A DNA stretch of 44,567 nt from an archaeon (GCA_020056635.1 JAGVHI010000006.1:1-44567), one strand, 5' to 3'. Counted from the stretch's first letter, positions 15,411 to 24,076 are shown. The notes: generated by a model from the sequence alone, not told the origin. Translations and numbers: made by a program.

Positions 15411-16779
15411 AACCTTGTTTCTCAATCTTCTTTAGCACTTCCTCAAGCACGATTTTCTCAAACTCCTTTGTAATCCGAAGCGACGCAGCCACATCGTGCC
15501 CGCCCCCTGATTCAATCCCATCTCTCAATTCTGATTTCAGCTCCTCAATCAATCTTGTCGCATTGAACCCCGCATCCCGGGCTGCGGAATTCGCCCTGAA
15601 CGAAATCAGCCTCTCCCCGTGCCCAATCACAATTGTGGGCTCTCCCTCTTTTTTCACAGAATCAAAATACGCGCCCGTGATTTTGCCCCGGGAAGGGAAT
15701 TCATTGTGCTTCGCAAGCTTGTCCAGCCCAATCAAATACACCTTGAACCCCCCAACCTGCTTTTCCCTTGCGTAATCTCCAGCCATTTTTGCAATGTTCT
15801 CCATCTTTTCCCTTGCCTGCCCGACAATTTGCGCAAGCAATCCCTCGTCCGTTAGCACGCTCTCGAAAAACTCCAGTGTATTTGCAAAGTTCGCATAGGT
15901 TGCAAGGAAATCAAGCGCAAGCGCCTTTCTCTCATCCTCCTCATCTGGAGAGTATAGCCTGCTCTTGTCGCCAGTGAGCGATATTCTTGAAACCGCGTCC
16001 ATCCTGCCCGCCTCCACCCCGGCGATTTTCGCAATTTCGCAGCAAAGCAGGCCCGCAGGGTATTCGCTTGCAGCCCCTGCCCTCCAAGGGGTTACGAAAA
16101 CTGATGCAAGCTCATGTGCGCATGAAGCGGGAGGGTGGTGGTCCACTATCAGGATTTCAATTCCAGCGCTTTTCACAATAGCCAATGCCTCAACGCTCTC
16201 AACGTTCGCGCCAAAATCAACCAAAATAAGCAGGGGGGCAAATGCGCCCCTAAGGGCAGAAATGTCCCGCAGCGCATCAGCAGTATTGTAAATTGCGGAA
16301 TTGTGCTGAACTGCTGAGAATTTCGCAGGTCGAAGCACTGACGCAACCCCAATGCCTGCAGAAATCCCATCCGCATCGTTGTTATAGCGAAGAATAACCT
16401 GCCTCCCAAGCAATTTTGCAGCAAGCAATTTCCTCGCAGCCTTCTGCATCTCGGGCACAAGCTTTTGCATTGTTTCATTATCCAAAAACAGCTTTGCATT
16501 CGCAAGCTTCGCACCGCTCTCTGCTTTTTCCACTACCTCGGCAGCTTTCTTCCCCTCAACCCTTTCTACCTGCTCGCACACAAGCTGTGCTTTTTCCCCC
16601 CTAAACTCAAGCCTTCCTTTCATTCTCACATACTCGCCTATTGCAAACCTCTCCGGGCTCAGCGCTTCAGTAACCCCATTCTCATTTGAAATCAGGTAGA
16701 CTAGCGTTCCCCTTGCCTCAAAGAAGCGTGAAACAATCCCCTCTACCTCTGCCTGCTGCTCATTTCCAATCGATGTCAT
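15388..16779 (-). CDS. RecJ-like DHH/DHHA1 phosphoesterase with an OB-fold
   Basis: 463 residues from ATG 16779 (ATG 16788 is possible). N-terminal residues ~8-75 look like an OB-fold nucleic-acid domain. The catalytic core shows RYNNDADGIS (D135, D137), VDFG (D188) and VDHHPP (D213-H214-H215), the metal-binding motifs of the DHH family. A C-terminal GGGHDVAAS matches DHHA1. In archaea such proteins (GAN / RecJ homologues) bind GINS in the replisome or act as single-strand nucleases. This copy fits that group. Its start faces the archease promoter. Confidence 0.85.
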   Translation of the reverse strand: MTSIGNEQQAEVEGIVSRFFEARGTLVYLISNENGVTEALSPERFAIGEYVRMKGRLEFRGEKAQLVCEQVERVEGKKAAEVVEKAESGAKLANAKLFLDNETMQKLVPEMQKAARKLLAAKLLGRQVILRYNNDADGISAGIGVASVLRPAKFSAVQHNSAIYNTADALRDISALRGAFAPLLILVDFGANVESVEALAIVKSAGIEILIVDHHPPASCAHELASVFVTPWRAGAASEYPAGLLCCEIAKIAGVEAGRMDAVSRISLTGDKSRLYSPDEEDERKALALDFLATYANFANTLEFFESVLTDEGLLAQIVGQAREKMENIAKMAGDYAREKQVGGFKVYLIGLDKLAKHNEFPSRGKITGAYFDSVKKEGEPTIVIGHGERLISFRANSAARDAGFNATRLIEELKSELRDGIESGGGHDVAASLRITKEFEKIVLEEVLKKIEKQGSTSAHGS

Positions 16780-16830
16780 ATGATACATTTTATAGCTCCA
16801 AAGGAATATAATCAAACCGAGGGTTTTCAC

Positions 16831-17241
16831 ATGGAGCCAGAGGGTGAAGGATTCAAGTTCATAGAGCACACGGCTGACGTGATGTTCGAGGCCTACGGAA
16901 AGGACTTTCCAGAGGCAATATCAAACGCGGCAAAGGCAATGTTCTCAATCACCGGCCATGCAAACCCGAAAAAGAAGTTCGTGCTGGAGATTGAATCGAC
17001 CTCGCTTGAGCTTCTCGTAGTTGATACGCTCGCGCAGCTGCTTGCGGAATCGGACATACGCGAGATGGTGCTCTCAAAAATCGAAGTGAAGAAATTCGAC
17101 CCGAACAAGTTCACGCTCTCATTGGTTGCTTACGGTGAGCACAAGCCTCCAAGGGATTCAATAAAAGCGGTCACCTACCACGAGCTTGCTGTGGAGAAAT
17201 CGCCTAATGGCTGGAGAATACAGGTGCTATTGGACATTTGA
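16831..17241 (+). CDS. Archease (cofactor of the RtcB tRNA ligase)
   Basis: 136 residues, starting MEPEGEGFKFIEHTADVMFE. FIEHTADVMFEAYG is the archease hallmark (H and D bind calcium). TYHELAVEK near the C-terminus is the second family motif. Archease speeds RtcB through its Mn/GTP-dependent cycle, which seals spliced tRNA halves. This matches the three intron-containing tRNA genes seen here. ATG 16831 was chosen over 16780 because of family length; AATATAAT about 25 bp upstream is a TATA box. Its end overlaps the next convergent gene by 15 bp. Confidence 0.93.
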   Translation: MEPEGEGFKFIEHTADVMFEAYGKDFPEAISNAAKAMFSITGHANPKKKFVLEIESTSLELLVVDTLAQLLAESDIREMVLSKIEVKKFDPNKFTLSLVAYGEHKPPRDSIKAVTYHELAVEKSPNGWRIQVLLDI

Positions 17242-18600
17242 AGAAGGCGGCAGGATGCCATCGCCTCCTCTTCGCTTTGCAAACTTGAAATACGCAACCC
17301 CTGCGGCAGCTGCTATGGCAACTGCACCAAGCGCATAAACGTAAATATCGCTGCCCCCTGCATTGTTTTCTGGCTTTAAAGCGCCCTCCTCCTTTCCATT
17401 ATCCGTTTCTGCAGGGGCTGGCTCTACTGTAATATTCCCAGCACTCTTGTTTTCTACATCCCCCCCTCCAATCTCTGCGCCCCCTTCACCCTCTTGCTCT
17501 TCTGCCTCAACGCTTCCGCACAGGCCGGTATCATTTACAAGCTCCCCTTCGATGCATACCATCTGCCCATTTTTCGAGCAATTCCCCTCCAGCGTCCCGT
17601 CGCTGCAGGATAATGGAATGCACCTAGTTTGCGTCGCATCCGCCCGGTGCGTTTGCGGACAGCCGCACCTCTCTATATCCTCAAATAGCCTGCCTTTTGG
17701 CGTGCAATATTGCGGCTTATTCGCAGAGCACTCCCCAAACGCAGTCCCATCAGAGCATTTGAAATCCGAGCATAGCGGCTCCCCGTTCTGGGAGTAAATG
17801 CACGTTTCCCCTTTTGCAGAGCAGTCCTCAACAGCAAAATCATACCTCCATTTGCCATTCAGGCAGTATGTCCCGGCAACTCTTGAGCCGTCCTTGTCTC
17901 CGGAAAAAAGGCACTTCCTGTTTTTCCAATTTCCTTCGGTGCATTCGGGCAGCATGCAATCGTTTCCGTCAACTGAGTAGAACGGGGGGCATCCGCACAA
18001 GCCAGGCATTTTTTTCGGGTCCCAAATCCTATACCCAGTTGCAAACACTTCGATGTTGCAGACTTTGGGCTTTATCACCATGCATTTGTTCCGTGCAGTC
18101 ATATCGCTGCAATAATACCCCTCCTTGTAATCGCATGCCCCTAAAATCTGAATGTCCTTTAGGTAAAAGGAGAATGTCCTGCCTGCAAACTCCCAATAAT
18201 TCCGGACGCCCTTCTCAGGATTAAGGAGCATTCTCATATATTCTATTTTTTCAGGCTTCATGTCCCTAATGATCAAATGGTGCCCAAGCAGGCTCACATT
18301 CATTCCAGCGCAAATGTCATGGTTATCCGGAATGCCGCACGTCTCGTTTATATCAGTATATTCAAGCGCCATGCTCAGGTTCTCAAATGCCGCATCCATG
18401 CCTCCCAAATCCGCACTTTCATTCTGCTCCAAGTTTATCTCACCAAGCCTGTGCGTGTTATAGCTGGCATCAAATTCCTCGATGCCCAAAGTGAGCTTAA
18501 TATAATCTATAACCGGGGCGCACAGCTGCGGCTCATCCTGCGCATTGGCAGTTTGCATCAGGGCGAACAAGAGGAAAATTGCCCAATAAACTCGTTTCAT
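17227..18600 (-). CDS. Secreted Cys-rich protein anchored by a C-terminal helix
   Basis: 457 residues. Signal peptide MKRVYWAIFLLFALMQTANA is followed by a mature chain of ~370 residues with about 30 cysteines. Two or three short tandem modules are visible (CSDGTAFGECSANKPQYC; CSDGTLEGNCSKNGQMVC; an earlier ECTEGNWKNRKCLFSG). Next come an acidic, Gly/Glu-rich linker (residues ~385-425), one membrane helix (VYALGAVAIAAAAGVAYF) and a KRR stop signal. This is a typical archaeal surface protein, with the Cys modules outside. Function unknown. The same Cys-module type occurs in several archaeal surface proteins. Confidence 0.65.
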   Translation of the reverse strand: MKRVYWAIFLLFALMQTANAQDEPQLCAPVIDYIKLTLGIEEFDASYNTHRLGEINLEQNESADLGGMDAAFENLSMALEYTDINETCGIPDNHDICAGMNVSLLGHHLIIRDMKPEKIEYMRMLLNPEKGVRNYWEFAGRTFSFYLKDIQILGACDYKEGYYCSDMTARNKCMVIKPKVCNIEVFATGYRIWDPKKMPGLCGCPPFYSVDGNDCMLPECTEGNWKNRKCLFSGDKDGSRVAGTYCLNGKWRYDFAVEDCSAKGETCIYSQNGEPLCSDFKCSDGTAFGECSANKPQYCTPKGRLFEDIERCGCPQTHRADATQTRCIPLSCSDGTLEGNCSKNGQMVCIEGELVNDTGLCGSVEAEEQEGEGGAEIGGGDVENKSAGNITVEPAPAETDNGKEEGALKPENNAGGSDIYVYALGAVAIAAAAGVAYFKFAKRRGGDGILPPSSNVQ

Positions 18601-18611
18601 ACCTCATCCCC

Positions 18612-19829
18612 TCACTCATACCTTAGCGCCTCAACAGGAGGCAGGTCTGCAGCCCTCCTTGCCGGTATGAACCCTGCAATCCCCCCGACCCCGAGCGCAA
18701 ACGCCATTGCAAAGAGCGCAAGCTCGACTGAAACTTCTGCGGCAATCCCGAACGCCCCTACAAGCAGCGACACTCCGGCCCCAAGCGCCACGCCAAGCAC
18801 CCCCCCAACCATCCCAATAAGGGCCGCTTCCAGTATGAACGATTCAAGTATGTCATTCCTTGTCGCTCCAATAGCCTTCAATACGCCGATTTGCTGCGTC
18901 CTCTCCATCACGGCCATGAACATCGCATTAGCTACCCCCACCCCTCCCACGAGGAGCGAAATTCCTGCAATCCCACCCAAAAATACCGTGAGCAGGCTGG
19001 TTATGTTCCCCACCTGCTCGTTTATGAAATCCGATGTGATCAGGGTGAAATCCTCGTTCCCCTCGCCAACCTTGTGCGCGGAGCGCAGCTCAAGTGAGAT
19101 ATCCTCTGCCACGTCCTTTGCCTCAAACCCGGGCTTGGTCTTCATGTAAATATAATTTATCTCGTTTGGGAGCAGCACAGAGCCAAACATGTCCTTTGCG
19201 TCCTCATATGGCAAGTAAACGCTCGTATCAGTGTCATCAAAAGTGTTCCCAGTCCTCTTAATCAGCCCGACCGCGCGGAACTTCTTCCCGTTTATGAGCA
19301 CAACAGAGTTCAGCACAATCGGAGACCTGAAAATGTCGTTTGCAATCTTCGCCCCGAACACCACAGTCCCCCTGTCCCCTGGCGCAAGCCACCTTCCCTG
19401 CTCGATTTCAATCGTAGTCACGTCAGTAAACGCCTCTGGCTCCACTCCCATTATGTTCGCAGACAGGTTCTGCCCCCGGAATTCTATTGTGGGCCGCTGC
19501 ATTATCACGTTTGTAGACAGCCTTATTCCCGGGACCTTCTCAAGCCTTTGCGCATCATTCTCAAACAGCTTCCCGCTTGTTGGCGAAAGCTGCCCTCCTC
19601 CCCCTCCGGACTGCAGCTGCTTCAGGCTCCCGGGGGTGACGATAATTTCATCCTTCCCGAACATCTCCAATTCCTTGTTTATGCCATTTGTCAGCCCCTG
19701 CGCAATGGCGATGAGCGCGACTATCGCCCCAATCCCGATCACAATCCCGAACACGGTGAGCCAAGAGCGAAGCCTCCGCTGCCTCATGTTGCGTATGGCG
19801 AACAAAAACAGGTCCAGGTGTCTTGCCAT
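18612..19829 (-). CDS. MacB/FtsX-type ABC permease
   Basis: 405 residues from ATG 19829. First helix at residues ~20-40 (WLTVFGIVIGIGAIVALIAI), a ~220-residue outer MacB_PCD domain (EIIVTPGS...), then three C-terminal helices with the FtsX pattern ERTQQIGVLKAIGATRNDIL. Such permeases pair with a LolD-like ATPase and drive mechanotransmission or export of lipoproteins and peptides. No matching ATPase is in view; the only ATPase (14622) belongs to another type. Starts just inside the overlap with the preceding Zn-ribbon gene, so co-translation is likely. Confidence 0.85.
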   Translation of the reverse strand: MARHLDLFLFAIRNMRQRRLRSWLTVFGIVIGIGAIVALIAIAQGLTNGINKELEMFGKDEIIVTPGSLKQLQSGGGGGQLSPTSGKLFENDAQRLEKVPGIRLSTNVIMQRPTIEFRGQNLSANIMGVEPEAFTDVTTIEIEQGRWLAPGDRGTVVFGAKIANDIFRSPIVLNSVVLINGKKFRAVGLIKRTGNTFDDTDTSVYLPYEDAKDMFGSVLLPNEINYIYMKTKPGFEAKDVAEDISLELRSAHKVGEGNEDFTLITSDFINEQVGNITSLLTVFLGGIAGISLLVGGVGVANAMFMAVMERTQQIGVLKAIGATRNDILESFILEAALIGMVGGVLGVALGAGVSLLVGAFGIAAEVSVELALFAMAFALGVGGIAGFIPARRAADLPPVEALRYE

Positions 19830-19840
19830 GCTCCCAATTC

Positions 19841-20095
19841 TCAAAAGGTATTCTTAACTATTGGCAGCCGCACGTAATAGACGCCGTTCTCGTCCATCAC
19901 CACGACCGGGTCGCGCGAGAGGGATTTTAAGTCGATTTCAAACACCCCTCGCTCAAGCATCCTGATGTTCTCTAAATCCAGCGCAACAATCTTCTTCCCA
20001 TTGCCGTTCTTGGTAAACACAAACGCAGAGGAGCCGCAGTCGCAGGTCTGCCGCACCTTCTCGAACTCCTTGCCGCAGACCTTGCACGTGTGCAT
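19841..20095 (-). CDS. Zn-ribbon protein (possibly DUF2072/OapC-like)
   Basis: 84 residues: MHTCKVCGKEFEKVRQTCDCG shows an N-terminal zinc ribbon (C4, C7, C18, C20). A beta-rich tail follows (KIVALDLENIRMLERGVFEIDL). It starts 11 bp after the GTPase stop. The pair GTPase plus Zn-ribbon resembles the archaeal origin-associated set OapA-OapB-OapC, in which OapC is a DUF2072 Zn-ribbon. I rate this as likely but not proven. The DUF2073 (OapB) partner is absent between them. Confidence 0.6.
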   Translation of the reverse strand: MHTCKVCGKEFEKVRQTCDCGSSAFVFTKNGNGKKIVALDLENIRMLERGVFEIDLKSLSRDPVVVMDENGVYYVRLPIVKNTF

Positions 20096-20106
20096 AAAGA
20101 CCCCGA

Positions 20107-20730
20107 TTAGAACTTGGCAGCTATTGTTTCGTAGAGCTTTTCAACGTTTTCCCCAGTCACTGCGGAAATCCCGACCATCGGGTACTGCGGGAACGCCTCC
20201 CTTATCCGAAGCATGTTTGCGGTCGGCAAATCTATTTTGTTCGCAACGAGTATGACTGGCACGCTTTTTGCCTCAAGATTGCCCAAAATCGTGATATTCA
20301 CCTGCGTGTACGGGTCCTCGCTTGCATCCATCATCACAAGCGCGGCATCCACATCCGCAAGCCCCTTGATCGCCTCGATTATGCCCCTTGTTGCTTCCTT
20401 TGCACGGGCTTTTGCTTCCTTCTCGCCCAAACCGAACTCCATAAAATCCCGGTAATCAACCTTCACCGCAATTCCCGGCATGTCCAGTATTGTCATCGGT
20501 ATCGTCATACCGCCCTTCATCTTTATCACTACATGCTCCTTTTTCTGCACCAGCCTAGTTTCGTGGGGTATTACGGATACTGCCCCAAGGGGCTCTCCGG
20601 ACCAGTCTATGCATATCCGGTTGGCAAGCGTGGTTTTCCCTGCATTCGTGGCACCGTACAGCCCAAGGGCGATCGATTTCCTCTTCCTAAAGAGCTTTTT
20701 CCTTAGCCACTCTATTATCTTCCCTAACAT
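20107..20730 (-). CDS. Era/Der-like small GTPase (possibly OapA-like)
   Basis: 207 residues. G1 YGATNAGKTTL (25-35), G3 DMPG, G4 NKID and G5 SAVTG mark a P-loop GTPase. A basic N-terminal stretch (LRKKLFRKRK) precedes the core. Archaeal Era-type GTPases of this length commonly lie beside a Zn-ribbon gene, as here. Linked to RNA/ribosome or replication-origin-associated functions in other archaea, not settled. Confidence 0.8.
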   Translation of the reverse strand: MLGKIIEWLRKKLFRKRKSIALGLYGATNAGKTTLANRICIDWSGEPLGAVSVIPHETRLVQKKEHVVIKMKGGMTIPMTILDMPGIAVKVDYRDFMEFGLGEKEAKARAKEATRGIIEAIKGLADVDAALVMMDASEDPYTQVNITILGNLEAKSVPVILVANKIDLPTANMLRIREAFPQYPMVGISAVTGENVEKLYETIAAKF

Positions 20731-20888
20731 CTAAATCCGCCACATCCATACGCAATCAACAATTAAAAAAGCAACCCAAGAAGCGCCTCTTATCGGCGTT
20801 CCATTCCCTGCCACAAACCCCCCGAAACCTTTAAATGCCCCTTCCCGATAAGCTCTTTAGTTTCCTGATAAACCTTTGAGGTGGTTTG

Positions 20889-21260
20889 GTGGCAAAAGGA
20901 AAAGACATGCTGGCAACAATCGGGCCATGGGCTTACATAATCGGCCTTTTGATTGCCGTTCTTGCGGGGGTTTTCGCTCCTGGCAACACAACCGCAATCT
21001 GGGGCCTAATGGCGCTCGGGCTGCTAGTCGGGCTTGCAAACGTGACCGAGAAGGAGGTAATGCTCTTCCTGGTCGCATCGCTTGCATTCCTGCTCTCCGC
21101 AAGCTCGCTTGGAAGCGTGTTTTCGGTGCTCCCGACGGTTGCAGACCTTGAGATGGGCAAGTGGGTCGCAGGGATAATGAGCTACCTTGTGGCATTCACC
21201 GCGCCCGCAGCGGCAATAGTTGCGCTAAAGGCGCTCTACGAGATTTCAAAATCAGCGTAA
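20889..21260 (+). CDS. Small membrane protein, four helices
   Basis: 123 residues from GTG 20889, with ribosome site GAGGTG 5 bases upstream. Segments: MLATIGPWAYIIGLLIAVLAG, WGLMALGLLVGLANV, VMLFLVASLAFLLSASSL, VAGIMSYLVAFTAPAAAIVALKAL. The middle carries a VTEKE loop. Function unknown. It ends ahead of a hairpin/T-run. Confidence 0.55.
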   Translation: MAKGKDMLATIGPWAYIIGLLIAVLAGVFAPGNTTAIWGLMALGLLVGLANVTEKEVMLFLVASLAFLLSASSLGSVFSVLPTVADLEMGKWVAGIMSYLVAFTAPAAAIVALKALYEISKSA

Positions 21261-21285
21261 ATCTCCAACAGGCAAGCGCAACGCA

Positions 21286-21335
21286 CGGGGCTTCTTTTTG
21301 CCCCGCTTCTTTTCTTTTTCCGTTCTTTCTTTTCC
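21286..21335 (+). terminator. Hairpin and T-rich terminator
   Basis: CGGGG (21286-21290) pairs with CCCCG (21301-21305), and T-rich tracts follow up to 21335. It ends the 20889 gene and faces the end of the next, minus-strand gene. Confidence 0.55.
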
Positions 21336-21351
21336 CAAAATGAGCTTTTCC

Positions 21352-21813
21352 CTACCTTTTCCACGTTACTCCGTAATTCTTGCCCCAGAGCCTCAGGCTT
21401 CCCCGATGTGCATATTCCCCGCCCCACCCAACCGGGTAATCCCACCTAGACAGGTTGAGCCCCCCTCCATGGCTCTCCGTCCTGTATCCATAATGCGGCT
21501 CCCCCACTTCGACTCTCAGGCTTGTGCACTGCTCCTTGTTTATCGAAATGCTGACATTGTAATTCCCGGGCGATTGGAACTTGCAAATTGCGCTCCCGCT
21601 CCGGATTCCGTTACCAACCCATCGCTCGCCCAAAGGGCATTCTACATACACGGATTCCCGCCACCCCGCATCGGTTGAAAAATATACTCGCGCCTCATCC
21701 CCCGGGCCAAGCACTTCGCTCTCTATCCGGAGTGCGCATCCCCCCTCGCTTGCAAATGCTAACCCCAAAGCAAGCAGCAATGAACATAACACAATCCCAA
21801 TTCCCTTTGCCAT
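21352..21813 (-). CDS. Small secreted protein with a signal peptide
   Basis: 153 residues. MAKGIGIVLCSLLLALGLAFA is a signal peptide; cleavage after AFA would leave a mature chain of ~130 residues with four or five cysteines (GGCALRIES, VECPLG, AICKF, EQCTSL). The mature part is beta-rich with two to three likely disulfides. No family recognised. A T-rich segment (TATA-like TTTTTATT) lies about 20-27 bp upstream on the minus strand. Confidence 0.6.
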   Translation of the reverse strand: MAKGIGIVLCSLLLALGLAFASEGGCALRIESEVLGPGDEARVYFSTDAGWRESVYVECPLGERWVGNGIRSGSAICKFQSPGNYNVSISINKEQCTSLRVEVGEPHYGYRTESHGGGLNLSRWDYPVGWGGEYAHRGSLRLWGKNYGVTWKR

Positions 21814-21860
21814 AGGCTAGCTTATGTGGAAAAAAGAATAAAAAGAAGAGACCTGCACAC

Positions 21861-21940
21861 TTTCGCGGGCGACAAAAAAACTATCATGCACCTCGCGGTG
21901 CAAGCCCGAGAAGCCTTCAGCTTCCCGGTCGCCCACGAAA
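21861..21940. ncRNA. Candidate structured RNA or terminator fold beside hppA
   Basis: Outer stem: TTTCG (21861-21865) with CGAAA (21936-21940), a C-A mismatch, then GGGCGAC (21867-21873) with GTCGCCC (21928-21934). The enclosed part holds two more hairpins: TGCACC/GGTGCA (21887-21892/21897-21902, TCGC loop) and GAAGC/GCTTC (21910-21914/21920-21924). A three-way junction results. It starts right after the hppA stop. On the minus strand a T-rich tract follows, so a transcription terminator is the simplest reading. A leader or separate RNA on either strand stays possible. Confidence 0.45.
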
Positions 21941-21941
21941 C

Positions 21942-24071
21942 TCAGATCAGGTGCAGCGAGTATTTCACGAACAATGCCACGAACAGCAGCGATATTGTGT
22001 TCAATATCTTAATCATCGGGTTTAGCGCAGGTCCGCTCGTGTCTTTCAGCGGGTCTCCAACAGTATCCCCAACAACCGCAGCCTTGTGCGCATCGCTCCC
22101 TTTCCCGCCGAACGCGCCGCGCTCAATATACTTTTTCGCATTGTCCCAAGCGCCCCCTGAAGTGCTCATGAACACAGCTATGAACTGCCCTGAGATGAGC
22201 GCGCCTGCAAGGAACCCGCCAACTGCCGCAGGCCCAAGCGCAAACCCGATCACAAGCGGGGTCCCTACTGCAAGCAGCCCGGGCACGAGCAGTTCCCCAA
22301 GAGATGCTTTTGTTACAATATCAACGCACCTTGCGTAATCCGGCTTCTGCGTCCCTTTCATTATGCCCTTCATGGTCCTAAACTGCCTCCTCACCTCGAT
22401 AATTATGCCTTCCGCGGCTTTCGCCACAGCCATCATCGAGTAGGCGGAGAACACGAAAGGCAGCACCCCTCCGATAAGCAGCCCAATGAGCACAGCAGGC
22501 TCCATGATGTTTATGACTGGCAGACCGCCCACCACTGCCAGCCCTGCCACTCCGATTTTCTCTGCCGCAATATTGACTTCCTGCGCAAACGCAAGCAGCA
22601 GCGCAAGCGCGGCCAGCCCAGCAGAGGCAATCGCAAACCCTTTCGTAGTTGCTTTGGTGGTGTTCCCGACCGCGTCAAGCTTATCAGTAATATCCCTGAC
22701 CGATTTTGGCATGTTGCTCATTTCCACAATCCCACCAGCATTGTCCGAGACCGGGCCGAATGTATCCACTGCAACTATGATGCCTGTGAGCGAAAGCATC
22801 GCCATCGCTGCCACTGCAACCCCGAACACCCCTGCGAACTTGAATGCAAGGAATATCCCAAGCACAATCACAATCGCAAACGGGCCGGTGCTCTTCAACC
22901 CGACCGCAAGCCCGGCTATGACATTTGTTCCAGCGCCTGTTTTTGCCGCTTCTGCAATTGTCTGCACAGGCTTTTTCTTGGTGGAAGTAAAATAATCGGT
23001 TATTTGCACTATTGCAAGCGCCACCACCAGCCCCACAATGGATGCCCCAAACGCGCCAAGCTGGCTCACCTCCGGGTTATCTCCCGGAAGCACTGCAAAG
23101 CAAATCACTGCAAATGTTATCCCAGAAAGCACGGCTGTCACCAATATGCCTTTCCAAAGCGCAGCCATCGGGTCTCCCTTTTCCTTCACTTTCACCACAT
23201 TCACTCCAAACACGGTCGCAACTATTGCGCCTGCCGCAATCAAAAGCGGGAATATCACCCCGTATATCCCAAACACGAAATTCCCAAGTATCATCGCCGC
23301 GATGAGCGTCACAACATACGATTCGAACAAATCCGCGCCCATCCCTGCGCAGTCCCCCACATTGTCCCCTACATTATCTGCAATCACCGCAGGGTTCCTT
23401 GGGTCGTCCTCAGGAATGCCTGCCTCAATTTTCCCCACCAAATCTGCTCCAACATCCGCGCCTTTTGTGAATATCCCTCCCCCAACCCTTGCAAACATTG
23501 CAATAAGCGATGCACCGAATCCCATTCCCGCAATCATTTGGAGAAGCGAAGTGATCCTGTCCGCCCCTGAAGGCAGCAGCCCTGTTTCCATCGCATAATT
23601 ATACCAATAAATAAGCACCACTATTCCAGTCAACCCCAATCCCACGACCGCAAGCCCCATCACGGTCCCAGCCTGGAACGAAACCCCGAGCGCCGCATTC
23701 AGCCCCTTTTTTGCAGCCTCGGCAGTCCGAACATTCCCCAATGTGGTCACGGCCATCCCCATATACCCTGCAACCGCAGAGAACACGGCGCCAACTATGA
23801 ACGCTATTGCAATCCCAATCCACGTCGGGTCCACGTACATTCCAAGCGCGAAGAACAGCACTGCAATGACCGCTGCAAACATTGCCACAGTCTTATTCTG
23901 CCTTGAGAGGTATGCCATCGCCCCTTCCCTTATCGCATCCGCTATGAAGTTCATCCTCTCATTCCCGGTCGGCAGCTTCTTGATTTTCAAGTAGTACACT
24001 ATGGAGCCGCCGATTGCAAACAGCCCGCAAATAAGCGCGATAGCCTGGTATAGCGATGCGTCTATGGTCAT
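21942..24071 (-). CDS. hppA: Membrane-bound proton-translocating pyrophosphatase, K+-independent type
   Basis: 709 residues with about 16 membrane helices, the standard length. It hydrolyses cytosolic pyrophosphate and pumps protons out. Seen: GGGIFTKGADVGADLVGK, DNVGDNVGDCAGMGADLFES (substrate/metal-binding), and DTFGPVSDNAGG. The determinant site reads GNTTKATTKG: K473 (instead of A) and T476 mark the K+-independent subclass in the established classification. Ribosome site GAGGTG lies 5 nt before ATG 24071; TTATAAAT at about -35 to -42 is the TATA box. A 6-bp inverted repeat covers the ribosome site (see its own entry). Confidence 0.97.
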   Translation of the reverse strand: MTIDASLYQAIALICGLFAIGGSIVYYLKIKKLPTGNERMNFIADAIREGAMAYLSRQNKTVAMFAAVIAVLFFALGMYVDPTWIGIAIAFIVGAVFSAVAGYMGMAVTTLGNVRTAEAAKKGLNAALGVSFQAGTVMGLAVVGLGLTGIVVLIYWYNYAMETGLLPSGADRITSLLQMIAGMGFGASLIAMFARVGGGIFTKGADVGADLVGKIEAGIPEDDPRNPAVIADNVGDNVGDCAGMGADLFESYVVTLIAAMILGNFVFGIYGVIFPLLIAAGAIVATVFGVNVVKVKEKGDPMAALWKGILVTAVLSGITFAVICFAVLPGDNPEVSQLGAFGASIVGLVVALAIVQITDYFTSTKKKPVQTIAEAAKTGAGTNVIAGLAVGLKSTGPFAIVIVLGIFLAFKFAGVFGVAVAAMAMLSLTGIIVAVDTFGPVSDNAGGIVEMSNMPKSVRDITDKLDAVGNTTKATTKGFAIASAGLAALALLLAFAQEVNIAAEKIGVAGLAVVGGLPVINIMEPAVLIGLLIGGVLPFVFSAYSMMAVAKAAEGIIIEVRRQFRTMKGIMKGTQKPDYARCVDIVTKASLGELLVPGLLAVGTPLVIGFALGPAAVGGFLAGALISGQFIAVFMSTSGGAWDNAKKYIERGAFGGKGSDAHKAAVVGDTVGDPLKDTSGPALNPMIKILNTISLLFVALFVKYSLHLI

Positions 24072-24076
24072 GAATC

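Noticed and set aside
18277-19149. 290-codon plus-strand frame across the Cys-rich gene and the MacB permease
   Set aside because: Spans two real minus-strand genes and shows no domain.
20731-20888. Replication origin near the GTPase gene
   Set aside because: Only one short inverted repeat and no origin recognition box; no cdc6/orc1 gene in view.
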